From assembly GCF_900491935.1 (NCBI RefSeq), contig NZ_UEXK01000004.1, positions 1,292,053 to 1,344,885 on the forward strand: a DNA stretch of 52,833 bases. Direction: 5' to 3'. The stretch is from Klenkia terrae (GTDB taxonomy: Bacteria > Actinomycetota > Actinomycetes > Mycobacteriales > Geodermatophilaceae). The translations under genes and the position numbers were made by a program. The notes beneath the pieces were generated by a model. That model ran no database searches. It was not told the DNA's origin and worked only from the letters and a program-made list of their open reading frames with translations. Below, in pieces: positions 18,047-26,752 of the stretch; position 1 is the first letter of the stretch; each line of letters begins with the position of its first letter.

Positions 18047-18712
18047 ATGCGCATCGTCATCGCCGGAGCCCACGGCCAGATCGCCCGCCGCCTCACCCGC
18101 CTGCTCGCCGGGCGCGGGGACACCGTCGTCGGCATCGTCCGCAACCCCGACCACACCGCCGACCTGACCGCCGACGGCGCCGAGCCCGTCGTCCTGGACC
18201 TCGAGCACGCCGGGGTGGACGACGTGGCGGCGGTGGTCCGGGGCGCCGACGGCGTCGTGTTCGCCGCCGGTGGTGGCCCCAGCAGCGGCATCGCCCGCAA
18301 GGACTCCGTCGACCGGGGCGCCGCGGTGCTGCTGGCCGACGCCGCCGAGGCCGCCGGTGTCCGGCCCTACCTGCTGGTCTCCTCCGTCGGCGTGGAGTCC
18401 GTCGCCGACGGGGCCACCCCCGAGGGCGTGGACGAGACCTTCGTGGCCTACCTGCGGGCCAAGCTCGCCGCCGAGGAGGCCGTCCTCCCCCGCCCGGGCC
18501 TGGACGTCACCGTCGTCCGGCCGGTCACCCTCACCGACGACCCCGGCACCGGCCGGGTCGAGCTGGCCCGCACCGTGCAGCGCGGCGAGGTCACCCGGGA
18601 CGACGTCGCCGCCGTCCTGGTCGCCTTGCTCGACGAGCCCAAGACCGGCGCGGTCGTGGAGCTGCGCGGCGGGGACACCCCGGTGACCGAGGCCGTCGCC
18701 GCCGTCCTCTGA
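18047..18712 (+). CDS. NAD(P)-binding SDR-like protein (atypical SDR, NmrA/SDR_a5 type)
   Basis: A 221-aa Rossmann-fold protein beginning MRIVIAGAHGQIARRL, with the glycine-rich dinucleotide loop GAHGQIA, an acidic segment VVLDLEHAG, a VFAAGGG strand and LLVSSVGVES where the catalytic SDR serine would sit. A clear YxxxK is replaced by FVAYLRAKL, which retains Y and K spaced Y-L-R-A-K, so it could be functional. ATG 18047 is chosen, with GGTAGG 9 nt upstream. The substrate is unknown; related proteins act as isomerase-like or redox sensors. It is convergent with truA, with 1 bp between the stops. Confidence 0.85.
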   Translation: MRIVIAGAHGQIARRLTRLLAGRGDTVVGIVRNPDHTADLTADGAEPVVLDLEHAGVDDVAAVVRGADGVVFAAGGGPSSGIARKDSVDRGAAVLLADAAEAAGVRPYLLVSSVGVESVADGATPEGVDETFVAYLRAKLAAEEAVLPRPGLDVTVVRPVTLTDDPGTGRVELARTVQRGEVTRDDVAAVLVALLDEPKTGAVVELRGGDTPVTEAVAAVL

Positions 18713-18713
18713 G

Positions 18714-19568
18714 TCAGCCCTCCTCGTCGCGGCGGGCCCGGGTCACCCGGGTCCGCGCGGCGAGCTGGTCGGCGGGCGGGTAGTCCACCTGCACCAGGGT
18801 GAGGCCGCCGGGCGGCGCCACCGGGACGTCGTCGGCGCGGGTGGTCCGCGACAGCAGGGACGCCGGCCAGTCCGGTCCGCGCCTCCCCTCCCCCACGGCC
18901 AGCAGGCCACCGACGAGGCTGCGCACCATCGAGTGGCAGAAGGCGTCGGCCGAGGCCGCCACGGTGACCAGGTCGCCGTCCCGCGTGACGTCCAGCGCGG
19001 TGAGCACCCGGATCGTGGTCGCGCCCTCCCGGCGGCGGCAGAACGCGGCGAAGTCGTGCTGGCCCAGCAGCATCGCAGCCGCCACCCGCATGGCCGGCAC
19101 GTCCAGCGAGCGCGGCCAGCCGACGGTGTCGGCCCGGCGCAGGGGCGGCGGCCCGGCCACCGCATCGGTCAGCCGGTAGCGGTAGTGCCGCCCCAGCGCG
19201 GCGAACCGGGCGTCGAACTCCGCCGGGACCACCTGGACCCCGGTCACCGCGATGTCCCCGGCCAGAACGCCGCGCAGGCGGCGCAGCAGCTTCGGCTCGT
19301 GCTGGGCCCACAGCCCCGCCGGCAGGTCGGTGTGCGCGACCTGGCCGGTGGCGTGCACCCCGGCGTCGGTCCGGCCGGCGACGGTCAGCCCGACGTCGTG
19401 CCGGAGCACCATGGCCAGGGCCAGCTCCAGCTCGCCCTGCACGGTGCGCTGGTCGGGCTGCCGCGCCCAGCCGTGCAGCGACGTCCCGTCGTAGGAGACG
19501 TCCAGCCGGATGCGGACGAGCCCGCCACCGGGGTCGGTGGCGGGCTCGTCGGCCGTGCTGTCGTTCAG
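18714..19568 (-). CDS. truA: tRNA pseudouridine(38-40) synthase TruA, probable CTG start
   Basis: TruA makes pseudouridine at positions 38-40 of the anticodon arm. The catalytic aspartate is D68 in AGRTDAGVHATGQV; other motifs are HYRYRL, DFAAFCRR and FCHSMVRSLVGGLLAVG. The conserved N-terminal strand VRIRLDVSYDGTSLHGWARQ is encoded upstream of the first in-frame GTG (19442), which would leave a 242-aa truncated protein. Between that strand and the previous in-frame stop no ATG, GTG or TTG occurs; the best start is CTG 19568, 7 nt after the rplQ stop, giving 284 aa, a normal length. The Shine-Dalgarno is weak, so coupling to rplQ is likely. Last gene of the alpha operon. Confidence 0.87.
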   Translation of the reverse strand: MNDSTADEPATDPGGGLVRIRLDVSYDGTSLHGWARQPDQRTVQGELELALAMVLRHDVGLTVAGRTDAGVHATGQVAHTDLPAGLWAQHEPKLLRRLRGVLAGDIAVTGVQVVPAEFDARFAALGRHYRYRLTDAVAGPPPLRRADTVGWPRSLDVPAMRVAAAMLLGQHDFAAFCRRREGATTIRVLTALDVTRDGDLVTVAASADAFCHSMVRSLVGGLLAVGEGRRGPDWPASLLSRTTRADDVPVAPPGGLTLVQVDYPPADQLAARTRVTRARRDEEG

Positions 19569-19575
19569 CGGTGCA

Positions 19576-20301
19576 TCACTTCGGGTCGGGCTCGGACTCC
19601 CCGCCGGGGGCCGCGTCGCCGGCGGTCGCGCCGTCGGCGGTCTCCGCGGCGTTCAGCTCGGCGGCCGCGGCGTCGGCGACCTCGGGCGAGAGGTCGTCGT
19701 CGGCGACGACGACACCGTTCTCGGCCGTCGGCTCCGGGTCCGTGGTGGTCTCGTCCTGCGCCTCGTCGTCCGGGCTGAAGACGTCGGTGGTGGTGGCCTC
19801 GGCGTCGGCCTGGTCGCTGGCCTCGTCGGCGATCTCCTGCGAGGACGCGGAGACCTCGCCGGCGGCCGCGGCGGAGCCGGCACCGGAGGCGAACCGGGTG
19901 CCGCGGGCGCGCTCGGCCTCGCCGACGGCCTGCTGGCCGACGGTCAGGGCCTCGACGAGCTCGATGACGGCCATCGGGGCGTTGTCGCCCTTGCGGGGAC
20001 CGACCTTGGTGATCCGGGTGTAGCCACCGGGACGCTCCGCGAAGCGCGGCCCGATCTCGGCGAAGAGGTGGTGGACCACGTTCTTGTCGCGGATGGTGGT
20101 CATCACCTGGCGACGGGCGTGCAGGTCGCCGCGCTTGGCCATCGTGATGAGCTTCTCGGCGAGCGGGCGCAGCCGCTTGGCCTTGGTCTCCGTGGTGGTG
20201 ATCCGGCCGTGCTCGAACAGCGAGGTGGCCAGGTTGGCCAGCATGAGCCGCTCGTGCGACGGGGATCCGCCGAGGCGGGGGCCCTTGGTGGGGGTGGGCA
20301 T
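19576..20301 (-). CDS. rplQ: 50S ribosomal protein L17 with long acidic C-terminal tail
   Basis: L17 lies near the exit-tunnel side of the large subunit. The first 120 residues are the normal core ([52 protein letters not shown]). Residues 121-241 form a low-complexity tail rich in Ala, Glu, Asp and Thr, doubling the protein. Tails on L17 are known in actinobacteria but this one is long. ATG start. The gene follows rpoA by 141 bp, unusual spacing for the operon, with a hairpin in the gap. Confidence 0.96.
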   Translation of the reverse strand: MPTPTKGPRLGGSPSHERLMLANLATSLFEHGRITTTETKAKRLRPLAEKLITMAKRGDLHARRQVMTTIRDKNVVHHLFAEIGPRFAERPGGYTRITKVGPRKGDNAPMAVIELVEALTVGQQAVGEAERARGTRFASGAGSAAAAGEVSASSQEIADEASDQADAEATTTDVFSPDDEAQDETTTDPEPTAENGVVVADDDLSPEVADAAAAELNAAETADGATAGDAAPGGESEPDPK

Positions 20302-20395
20302 GAACGTTCCCTTCTCAGGCCGCCGGAGAACACTGCCGGCCGCGCGTCTTCTGATGGGTGGTGCTCCGGTCCCGGTGGTCCGGTCCCGGCGGGAA

Positions 20396-20433
20396 CCCGG
20401 AGGGGACGACCACGGATGGCCGCCCCCTCCGGG
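20396..20433 (-). other. rpoA-rplQ intercistronic hairpin
   Basis: A 10-bp perfect stem (CCCGGAGGGG with CCCCTCCGGG) and an 18-nt loop begin 9 nt after the rpoA stop within the 141-bp rpoA-rplQ spacer. There is no T-tract on the minus strand. It could be a partial terminator or an RNase barrier that sets the rpoA to rplQ ratio. Confidence 0.5.
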
Positions 20434-20442
20434 GTCCGTCGA

Positions 20443-21507
20443 TCAGAGCTGCTCGGTCTCCCGGAAATCGCCCTCGGTGTACTCCTGGCCGTCGGCGTAC
20501 TGCGCCTCGCCCGGGTAGCTGTCGTCGTAGGTCTCGTCGTAGCTCTCCACCGAGGTGGGGACGAACCCGGGCGGGCTGTCCTTGAGCGCGAGGCCCATGG
20601 CGGCCAGCTTCAGCTTGACCTCGTCGATGGACTTCGCACCGAAGTTGCGGATGTCCAGCAGGTCGGCCTCGGAGCGGGTGACGAGCTCACCGACGGTGTG
20701 CACGCCCTCGCGCTTGAGGCAGTTGTAGGAACGGACCGTGAGGTCCATGTCCTCGATCGGCATCGAGAAGTTCGCGATGTCGGCGGCCTCGGCCGGGCTG
20801 GGCCCGACCTCGATGCCCTCGGCGTCGACGTTCAGCTCGCGCAGCAGGCCGAACAGCTCCACCAGGGTCGAGCCGGCCGACGCGATGGCGTCGCGGGGCT
20901 CGATGGAGGGCTTGGTCTCGACGTCGACCACCAGGCGGTCGAAGTCGGTGCGCTGCTCGACACGGGTGGCCTCGACGGCGTAGGTCACCTTGCGCACCGG
21001 GGAGTAGATCGAGTCGACGGGGATCCGCCCGATCTCCTGGCCCGGCTGCTTGTTCTGGGTGGCCGGCACGTAGCCGCGGCCGCGCTCGACGACCAGCTCG
21101 ATCTCCAGCCGGCCCTTGGCGTTCAGGGTGGCGATGTGCAGGTCCGGGTTGTGCACCTCGACACCGGCCGGGGGCGCGATGTCGGCGGCGGTGACCTCAC
21201 CGGGGCCCTGCTTGCGCAGGTACATGGTGACCGGCTCGTCGGAGTCGGAGCTGACGACCAGACCCTTGAGGTTCAGGATCAGCTCGGTGACGTCCTCCTT
21301 GACGCCCGGCACGGTGGTGAACTCGTGCAGGGTGCCCTCGATGCGGATGCTGGTGACGGCAGCGCCGGGGATCGAGGACAGCAGGGTGCGGCGCAGGGAG
21401 TTGCCGAGGGTGTAGCCGAAGCCCGGCTCCAGCGGCTCGATGACGAACCGCGAGCGGGAGGCGTCGATGGTCTCCTCGGTCAGGGTGGGGCGCTGTGCGA
21501 TGAGCAT
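20443..21507 (-). CDS. rpoA: DNA-directed RNA polymerase subunit alpha
   Basis: Alpha dimerises to nucleate RNA polymerase, and its C-terminal domain binds UP elements and activators. The 354-aa protein has the N-terminal domain motifs [21 protein letters not shown] and [20 protein letters not shown], an acidic linker, and the alphaCTD with [20 protein letters not shown] and [15 protein letters not shown]. An extra acidic, tyrosine-rich tail ([15 protein letters not shown]) extends to the C-terminus. ATG start with a strong GAGGAGA 5 nt upstream. Confidence 0.98.
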   Translation of the reverse strand: MLIAQRPTLTEETIDASRSRFVIEPLEPGFGYTLGNSLRRTLLSSIPGAAVTSIRIEGTLHEFTTVPGVKEDVTELILNLKGLVVSSDSDEPVTMYLRKQGPGEVTAADIAPPAGVEVHNPDLHIATLNAKGRLEIELVVERGRGYVPATQNKQPGQEIGRIPVDSIYSPVRKVTYAVEATRVEQRTDFDRLVVDVETKPSIEPRDAIASAGSTLVELFGLLRELNVDAEGIEVGPSPAEAADIANFSMPIEDMDLTVRSYNCLKREGVHTVGELVTRSEADLLDIRNFGAKSIDEVKLKLAAMGLALKDSPPGFVPTSVESYDETYDDSYPGEAQYADGQEYTEGDFRETEQL

Positions 21508-21562
21508 GGTTCTCCTCAGTGCCTCCGGCGACCGCTATATGACGCCGGTGGGTGGTCGTGCA

Positions 21563-21594
21563 GGTGGGGCGGGCATCTGTCCGCCCGCCCCACC
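21563..21594 (-). other. rpsD-rpoA intercistronic hairpin
   Basis: A 12-bp perfect stem (GGTGGGGCGGGC with GCCCGCCCCACC) and an 8-nt loop start 9 nt after the rpsD stop in the 95-bp rpsD-rpoA spacer. No T-tract is present. It resembles the other GC-rich stems at cistron junctions in this superoperon. Confidence 0.5.
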
Positions 21595-21602
21595 GTCGTG
21601 CC

Positions 21603-22229
21603 TTACTTCGAGTACAGCTCGACGATCAGCTGTTCCTGGACCGGGGTGTCGATGACCTGCCGGGCCGGGATGGAGTGCACGAGGACCTTCAGCTGGCTGC
21701 TGATGACCTCGAGCCACGCCGGCACCGGACGCGAGCCGGCCTCGGCCTGGGCGACCTGGAAGGGCACCATCTCGGTGGACTTGGTGGCCACCTCGACGAT
21801 GTCGTTGGCCACCACGCGGTACGAGGGGATGTCGACCTTGCGGCCGTTCACCTTGATGTGGCCGTGGCGGACCAGCTGGCGGGCCATGTCGCGCGACTTG
21901 GCGAAGCCGGCGCGGTAGACCACGTTGTCCAGGCGGGACTCGAGGATCTGCAGCAGGACCTCACCGGTCTTGCCGGACTTCTTGTTGGCTTCCTGGTAGT
22001 AGCCGCGGAACTGCTTCTCCAGCACGCCGTAGATGCGACGGGCCTTCTGCTTCTCGCGCAGCTGCAGGAGGTACTCGCTGTCCTTGGTGCGACCGCGACC
22101 GTGCTCACCCGGGGGGTAGGGACGGATCTCGATCGGGCACTTGGCGGACTCGCACTTGCTGCCCTTGAGGAACAGCTTCATCTTCTCGCGCCGGCACAGG
22201 CGGCAGTCGGCTCCGGTGTAACGGGCCAC
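21603..22229 (-). CDS. rpsD: 30S ribosomal protein S4, zinc-binding (C+) form
   Basis: S4 nucleates 30S assembly by binding the 16S 5' domain. The 208-aa protein has an N-terminal four-cysteine zinc site (DCRLC near 9-12; KCESAKC near 26-31), so it is the zinc-dependent form; many actinobacteria also keep a cysteine-free copy for zinc starvation. The S4 RNA-binding domain lies in SRLDNVVYRAGFAKSRDMARQL and VRHGHIKVNGRKVDIPSY. GTG start at 22229. Confidence 0.97.
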   Translation of the reverse strand: MARYTGADCRLCRREKMKLFLKGSKCESAKCPIEIRPYPPGEHGRGRTKDSEYLLQLREKQKARRIYGVLEKQFRGYYQEANKKSGKTGEVLLQILESRLDNVVYRAGFAKSRDMARQLVRHGHIKVNGRKVDIPSYRVVANDIVEVATKSTEMVPFQVAQAEAGSRPVPAWLEVISSQLKVLVHSIPARQVIDTPVQEQLIVELYSK

Positions 22230-22274
22230 GGTGGGTCTCCCTGGGTTTTCTGAAGAGTCAGGCGAAGGCGCGGG

Positions 22275-22679
22275 TCAGACCCGGCGGCGCTTCTTGGGGC
22301 GGCAGCCGTTGTGCGGCTGGGGGGTGACGTCGGAGATCTGCCCGACCTCGAGGCCCGTGGCCTGGAGGGAGCGGATGGCGGTCTCGCGGCCGGAGCCGGG
22401 ACCCTTCACGAAGACGTCGACCTTCCGCATGCCGTGCTCCTGCGCCTTGCGCGCGGCGTTCTCGGCAGCCATCTGCGCCGCGAACGGCGTCGACTTGCGC
22501 GAGCCCTTGAACCCGACGTGGCCGGCCGAGGCCCAGCTGATGACGTTCCCCGTGGGGTCCGTGATCGACACGATCGTGTTGTTGAAGGTGCTCTTGATGT
22601 GCGCCGCGCCGTGGGCGACGTTCTTCTTCTCCTTGCGGCGCACCTTCTTGGCGCCTGCCGCGCGTGCCCTGGGAGGCAT
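22275..22679 (-). CDS. rpsK: 30S ribosomal protein S11
   Basis: Platform protein of the 30S subunit. The 134-aa product has the N-terminal basic tail ([14 protein letters not shown]), the conserved [20 protein letters not shown] and the C-terminal [20 protein letters not shown] signature. ATG start. It follows rpsM by 110 bp containing a hairpin. Confidence 0.98.
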   Translation of the reverse strand: MPPRARAAGAKKVRRKEKKNVAHGAAHIKSTFNNTIVSITDPTGNVISWASAGHVGFKGSRKSTPFAAQMAAENAARKAQEHGMRKVDVFVKGPGSGRETAIRSLQATGLEVGQISDVTPQPHNGCRPKKRRRV

Positions 22680-22723
22680 GACTCTCTTCTCTGTTCGTGG
22701 CCTGGGTGGAGCGGAGGTGGTGC

Positions 22724-22761
22724 ACCCGGCCGCCCCCTCTGCGGGGGCACGACGGCCGGGT
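22724..22761 (-). other. rpsM-rpsK intercistronic hairpin
   Basis: A compound stem in the 110-bp rpsM-rpsK spacer: outer ACCCGGCCG pairs with CGGCCGGGT (9 bp) and inner CCCCC pairs with GGGGG, with a 5-nt bulge on one side. No T-tract follows on the minus strand. Its role is unknown, and it may be a processing or attenuation site. Confidence 0.45.
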
Positions 22762-22789
22762 AGGTGAGCCGGTGAGGGCTACCGCTGGG

Positions 22790-23164
22790 TCAGCGGGCCT
22801 TCTTCTTGCCGGCGATCGTCTTGCGCGGGCCCTTGCTGGAGCGCGCGTTGGTCTTGGTGCGCTGTCCGCGGACGGGCAGGCCGCGGCGGTGCCGCAGACC
22901 CTGGTAGCAGCCGATCTCCACCTTGCGGCGGATGTCGGCGGCGACCTCGCGACGGAGGTCACCCTCGACGCGGAAGTGCTCGTCGATGTAGTCGCGCAGC
23001 TTCAGCAGGTCCTCGTCGGAGAGGTCCTTGGCGCGGAGGTCCGGGCTGACACCGGTCGCGGCCAAGGTGGCCTTCGCCGAGGTCGGGCCGATCCCGTAGA
23101 TGTAGGTGAGCGCGATCTCCATCCGCTTCTCGCGGGGCAGATCGACGCCGGCCAGTCGTGCCAT
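22790..23164 (-). CDS. rpsM: 30S ribosomal protein S13
   Basis: Head protein of the 30S subunit contacting the P-site tRNA and L5. The 124-aa product starts [20 protein letters not shown] and has [37 protein letters not shown] and a basic C-terminal tail. ATG start. It directly follows rpmJ (13 bp gap). Confidence 0.98.
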   Translation of the reverse strand: MARLAGVDLPREKRMEIALTYIYGIGPTSAKATLAATGVSPDLRAKDLSDEDLLKLRDYIDEHFRVEGDLRREVAADIRRKVEIGCYQGLRHRRGLPVRGQRTKTNARSSKGPRKTIAGKKKAR

Positions 23165-23177
23165 GTTCTGTACTCCC

Positions 23178-23291
23178 TCAGCCCTGGCGCTGCTTGTGCC
23201 GGGCGTTGTCGCAGATGACCATGACCCGGCCGTGCCGGCGGATCACCTTGCACTTGTCGCAGATCTTCTTGACCGACGGCTGGACCTTCAC
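23178..23291 (-). CDS. rpmJ: 50S ribosomal protein L36, zinc ribbon (C+) form
   Basis: The smallest large-subunit protein, 37 aa. It reads [20 protein letters not shown], then [15 protein letters not shown], with the C-x2-C ... C ... H zinc ligands intact, so this is the zinc-binding form. GTG start at 23291. It lies between infA and rpsM, its standard place in the alpha operon. Confidence 0.97.
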   Translation of the reverse strand: MKVQPSVKKICDKCKVIRRHGRVMVICDNARHKQRQG

Positions 23292-23323
23292 CGGGCCGCC
23301 CTCATTTCTGGTAGTTCGTGGGT

Positions 23324-23351
23324 CGCGGGTCCGCCGGTGGGGCGGACCGCG
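23324..23351 (-). other. infA-rpmJ intercistronic hairpin
   Basis: Just after the infA stop, CGCGG and TCCGCC pair with GGCGGA and CCGCG (11 bp, one bulged G, 5-nt loop). No T-run follows. It could limit read-through or protect the infA 3' end. Confidence 0.45.
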
Positions 23352-23355
23352 GAGG

Positions 23356-23577
23356 TCACTTGTAGCGGTAGACGATGCGACCGCGCGTGAGGTCGTAGGG
23401 CGAGAGCTCCACGACCACGCGGTCCTCGGGCAGGATGCGGATGTAGTGCTGGCGCATCTTGCCGCTGATGTGCGCGAGCACGCGGTGCCCGTTCTGGAGT
23501 TCCACCCGAAACATCGCATTGGGGAGCGGCTCGACGACTCGACCCTCGACCTCGATGGCCCCGTCCTTCTTCGCCAT
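23356..23577 (-). CDS. infA: translation initiation factor IF-1
   Basis: IF-1 blocks the A site during initiation. The 73-aa OB-fold protein starts [16 protein letters not shown] and has [40 protein letters not shown] and ends [14 protein letters not shown] start at 23577; the longer open frame upstream covers the leader. It is the first gene of the infA-rpmJ-rpsM unit and has its own promoter candidate upstream. Confidence 0.98.
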   Translation of the reverse strand: MAKKDGAIEVEGRVVEPLPNAMFRVELQNGHRVLAHISGKMRQHYIRILPEDRVVVELSPYDLTRGRIVYRYK

Positions 23578-23752
23578 TCCCTGCACGACCTCCCGGTCTG
23601 GTGTCTCCGGCACGCATGCCGACTCGCGTCCACCCACGCCGGTCTCGGCGCGGATGGTCTGGTGCTGGGTGTCTGGTGCGGGCGGTCTCGCAGAGGGCGC
23701 CCGGCGGCATGCGGCCACAGCACAACGACGGACGGCGCGAACGCCAGCGGCC

Positions 23753-23782
23753 ACTGTACCCCGGCAGCCCCACGGGCTCCAA
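23753..23782 (-). promoter_or_regulatory. candidate promoter for infA operon
   Basis: On the minus strand TTGGAG (-35, 23777-23782), an 18-bp spacer and TACAGT (-10, 23753-23758) form a credible housekeeping promoter, just downstream of the map stop. The start site would be near 23746, giving a leader of about 170 nt before infA. The rest of the 212-bp map-infA spacer holds no gene. Confidence 0.5.
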
Positions 23783-23789
23783 CCCCGGG

Positions 23790-24593
23790 TCAGGTGCGCG
23801 CGGTCACCCCGAACGGCGCCAGCCCGGCGACGCCGCCGTCCTCCGCGGTGAGGACCCACGGGCCCTCCGGGGTGATCGCCACGGTGTGCTCGAAGTGGGC
23901 GGCCCGCGAGCCGTCCTTCGTCACCACCGTCCAGCCGTCCTCGAGCTCGAGGGTGTCCGGGTCACCGACGGTGACCATCGGCTCGATCGCCAGGGCCAGG
24001 CCCGGCACCAGCTTGGGCCCGCGGCCGGCGCGGCCGTAGTTCAGCACGTGCGGGTCCTGGTGCATCTCCGTGCCGATCCCGTGCCCGCCGTAGTGGTCGA
24101 CGATGCCGTAGCGGTGCGGCTCGGCCAGGATCGAGTCCTCGACGGCACTGCTGATGTCGGTGAGCCGGCCACCGACGAGCGCCTTGGCCAGCCCCGCCCA
24201 CATCGACCGCTCGGTGGCCGCGATCAGCGCGGCGTCCTGCGCCGAGGGCTCCCCCACCGTCAGGGTGATCGCGCTGTCGCCGTGCCAGCCCTGCAGGATC
24301 GCCCCGCAGTCGATCGAGATGTTGTCGCCCTCGGCCAGCGTGCGACCGGCGACCGGGATCCCGTGCACGACCTCCTGGTTGACCGACGCGCAGATGCTGC
24401 CGGTGAAGCCGTGGTAGCCCAGGAACGACGGGATGGCCCCGGCGGACCGGATGTGGTCCTCGGCCACCGCGTCGAGCTCCCCGGTGGTCACCCCGGCGCG
24501 CACCTCCGCGCGGACTGCGGCCAGTGCGCCGGCGACCACCAGCCCCGCGGCCCGCATGAGCTCGACCTCGTGCATCGTCTTGATCTGGATCAT
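23790..24593 (-). CDS. map: type I methionine aminopeptidase
   Basis: Removes the initiator methionine from nascent proteins. The 267-aa enzyme begins [17 protein letters not shown], has the substrate histidine in [11 protein letters not shown], metal-binding aspartates in SIDCGAI and [22 protein letters not shown], and glutamates in AIEPMVTVG and [12 protein letters not shown] 24593 is chosen for its upstream GGAGTGGA; an open frame continues upstream toward adk without conservation. It is the last gene of secY-adk-map. Confidence 0.97.
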   Translation of the reverse strand: MIQIKTMHEVELMRAAGLVVAGALAAVRAEVRAGVTTGELDAVAEDHIRSAGAIPSFLGYHGFTGSICASVNQEVVHGIPVAGRTLAEGDNISIDCGAILQGWHGDSAITLTVGEPSAQDAALIAATERSMWAGLAKALVGGRLTDISSAVEDSILAEPHRYGIVDHYGGHGIGTEMHQDPHVLNYGRAGRGPKLVPGLALAIEPMVTVGDPDTLELEDGWTVVTKDGSRAAHFEHTVAITPEGPWVLTAEDGGVAGLAPFGVTART

Positions 24594-24660
24594 GCGTCCA
24601 CTCCACTTGGCCAGCAGCGGCACCCGCGACAGCAGGTTCGCGGTCACCCCGGGCACCCGC

Positions 24661-25284
24661 TCATCGCGCTGCGGGCTGCCCGGCCGTCCCGTCGTCGTCG
24701 GCGTCCGCGGCACCCAGCGCGCCCAGGGCACGACCGGTCACCTCGTCGATCTCGCCGATGGCGTCGATGGTCGCCAGCAGGCCCTCCTGGGCATACCACC
24801 CCGACAGCGGAGCGGTCTGCCGGCGGTAGACCTCGAGGCGGTGGCGCACCGTCTCGGGCTTGTCGTCGTCGCGCTGCACCGGCTTGCCGTCGACCACGAC
24901 GACCCGGCCGCTGAGCCGGCGGACGAGCTCGTCCTCGTCGACCACGAGCTCCAGCACGCAGTCCAGCCGGTGGCCGAGGTCGGTGAGGGAGTCCCGCAGC
25001 TGCTCGGCCTGCGCGATCGTGCGCGGGAAGCCGTCGAGCAGGAACCCGGCCTTCGCGTCGGGCTCGGCCAGCCGCTCGCTGACCATGGCCACGGTGAGCT
25101 CGTCGGGGACCAGGTCGCCGGCGTCCATGTAGGCCTTGGCCTGCTGGCCCAGCTCGGTCTGGCCGGTGACGTTGGCCCGGAAGATGTCGCCGGTGGAGAT
25201 GGCCGGGACGTTCAGCCGGCCGGCGATGATCTGCGCCTGGGTGCCCTTGCCCGCGCCGGGCGGCCCCAGGAGGACGACGCGCAC
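24661..25284 (-). CDS. adk: adenylate kinase
   Basis: Interconverts AMP, ADP and ATP. The 207-aa enzyme has the P-loop [13 protein letters not shown], the NMP-binding [24 protein letters not shown] and a short LID ([13 protein letters not shown]) that lacks zinc cysteines, as in other actinobacterial adenylate kinases. A variable acidic tail (GAADADDDG) extends past the core. GTG start at 25284 shares one base with the secY TAG stop. Confidence 0.97.
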   Translation of the reverse strand: MRVVLLGPPGAGKGTQAQIIAGRLNVPAISTGDIFRANVTGQTELGQQAKAYMDAGDLVPDELTVAMVSERLAEPDAKAGFLLDGFPRTIAQAEQLRDSLTDLGHRLDCVLELVVDEDELVRRLSGRVVVVDGKPVQRDDDKPETVRHRLEVYRRQTAPLSGWYAQEGLLATIDAIGEIDEVTGRALGALGAADADDDGTAGQPAAR

Positions 25285-26594
25285 TACTTCAGGAACCCTT
25301 CGTAGTTGCGCTGGTTGAGCTGCGTCTCGATCTGCTTCACCGTCTCCAAGCCCACTCCCACCATGATCAGCACTGCGGTCCCGCCGAACGGGAAGTTCTG
25401 GTTCTGCCCCTCCTGCGTGATGGAGAGGAACAGGTTGGGCAGCACTGCCACCAGCCCCAGGTAGATCGAGCCCGGCAGGGTGATCCGGGACAGCACGTAC
25501 TGCAGGTACTCCGCCGTCGGCCGGCCCGGGCGGATGCCGGGGATGAAGCCGCCGTAGCGCTTCATGTCGTCGGCGCGCTCCTCGGGGTTGAACGTGATCG
25601 ACACGTAGAAGTACGTGAAGAAGACGATCAGGCCGAAGTAGATGGCGATGTGCACCGGGCTGGACTGGTTGATCACGTACGTCTCGAAGAACTGACGCAC
25701 CGACCCGGCCGAGTCACCCTGCAGCTGGCTGATCAGCTGCGGCAGGGACAGCAGCGACGAGGCGAAGATGACCGGGATGACACCGGCCTGGTTCACCTTC
25801 AGCGGCAGGGAGGGCGACGTGCCGCCGGACATCCGCCGGCCGACCATCCGCTTGGCGTACTGCACGGGGATCCGGCGTTGGGCCTGCTCGACGTAGACCA
25901 CCGAGGCGATGACCACCAGGGCCAGCACGCAGACCAGGGCGAAGACCAGGCCGCCGCGGGACTGCAGGATCGAGCCGCCCTCGGCGGGGATGCGCGCGGC
26001 GATCGAGGTGAAGATCAGCACGGACATGCCGTTGCCGATGCCCTTCTCGGTCAGCAGCTCGCCTAGCCACATGATCATGGCCGTGCCGGCGGTCAGCGCG
26101 ACGACCAGGACGACGGTGGTCCAGATCGAGTCCGAGGGGATGAGCTCCTGCTGGCAGTTCGGGAACAGCTGGCCGCTGCGGGCCAGCGCGATGATCCCGG
26201 TGCTCTGCAGGACGGCGAGGGCGATCGTCAGGTAGCGGGTGTACTGGGTCAGCTTGGCCTGACCCGACTGCCCTTCCTTCTTCAGCTGCTCGAACCGCGG
26301 GATGACCACGACCAGCAGCTGCACGATGATGCTCGCCGTGATGTACGGCATGATCCCGAGCGCGAAGATCGACAGGCGCAGCAGTGCACCGCCGGAGAAC
26401 AGGTTGACCAGCGAGTAGACGTCCCGCTGGTCGGAGGCCTGGGCCTGGTCGAGACAGCTGTTGATGGCCTCGATGGACACCCCCGGACCGGGGACGCTGG
26501 CGCCCAGCCGGTACACGGCGATGATCGCCAGGGAGAACAACAGCTTGCGCCGGAGGTCTGGCGTCCGGAACGCCGCGGCGAACGCCTGCAGCAC
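25284..26594 (-). CDS. secY: preprotein translocase subunit SecY
   Basis: The pore of the Sec translocon. The 436-aa protein has about ten hydrophobic segments, opening [20 protein letters not shown], with [15 protein letters not shown], the cytoplasmic loop [12 protein letters not shown] and the [22 protein letters not shown] signature. I place the start at GTG 26594, preceded by GGGGAGGG at 4 nt; the longer open frame adds 39 non-conserved residues. A strong terminator separates it from rplO, so secY-adk-map has its own promoter. Confidence 0.97.
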   Translation of the reverse strand: MLQAFAAAFRTPDLRRKLLFSLAIIAVYRLGASVPGPGVSIEAINSCLDQAQASDQRDVYSLVNLFSGGALLRLSIFALGIMPYITASIIVQLLVVVIPRFEQLKKEGQSGQAKLTQYTRYLTIALAVLQSTGIIALARSGQLFPNCQQELIPSDSIWTTVVLVVALTAGTAMIMWLGELLTEKGIGNGMSVLIFTSIAARIPAEGGSILQSRGGLVFALVCVLALVVIASVVYVEQAQRRIPVQYAKRMVGRRMSGGTSPSLPLKVNQAGVIPVIFASSLLSLPQLISQLQGDSAGSVRQFFETYVINQSSPVHIAIYFGLIVFFTYFYVSITFNPEERADDMKRYGGFIPGIRPGRPTAEYLQYVLSRITLPGSIYLGLVAVLPNLFLSITQEGQNQNFPFGGTAVLIMVGVGLETVKQIETQLNQRNYEGFLK

Positions 26595-26619
26595 GTGCCC
26601 TCCCCGAGTCGGTCGTGCG

Positions 26620-26625
26620 AGTGTA
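26620..26625 (-). promoter_or_regulatory. candidate -10 for secY-adk-map
   Basis: TACACT on the minus strand fits TAnnnT and would start transcription near 26613, about 20 nt before the secY GTG and just upstream of its Shine-Dalgarno. The -35 is not convincing. It lies downstream of the rplO terminator. Confidence 0.4.
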
Positions 26626-26696
26626 GGGACCACTCTGCCCCCCACCGCTCGCGGGCTCGCGGCGGGGCCCTGCAGAGCGGCCGGGACAGCAGAAGA

Positions 26697-26745
26697 CCCC
26701 CCTGCCCGCACCGCCCGGACTCACCGGGCGGTGCACGCAGGGGGG
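26697..26745 (-). terminator. spc operon terminator after rplO
   Basis: A two-part stem: CCCCCCTGC pairs with GCAGGGGGG (9 bp) and inner CACCGCCCGG pairs with CCGGGCGGTG (10 bp), separated by a 3x3 internal loop, with a 5-nt apex. On the minus strand it is followed by TCTTCTGCTGT, moderately T-rich. It begins 8 nt after the rplO stop. Confidence 0.75.
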
Positions 26746-26752
26746 ATCGACC

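Noticed and set aside
18714-19442. truA starting at the GTG 19442
   Set aside because: Would drop the first conserved strand and YDGT segment, which is clearly encoded upstream.
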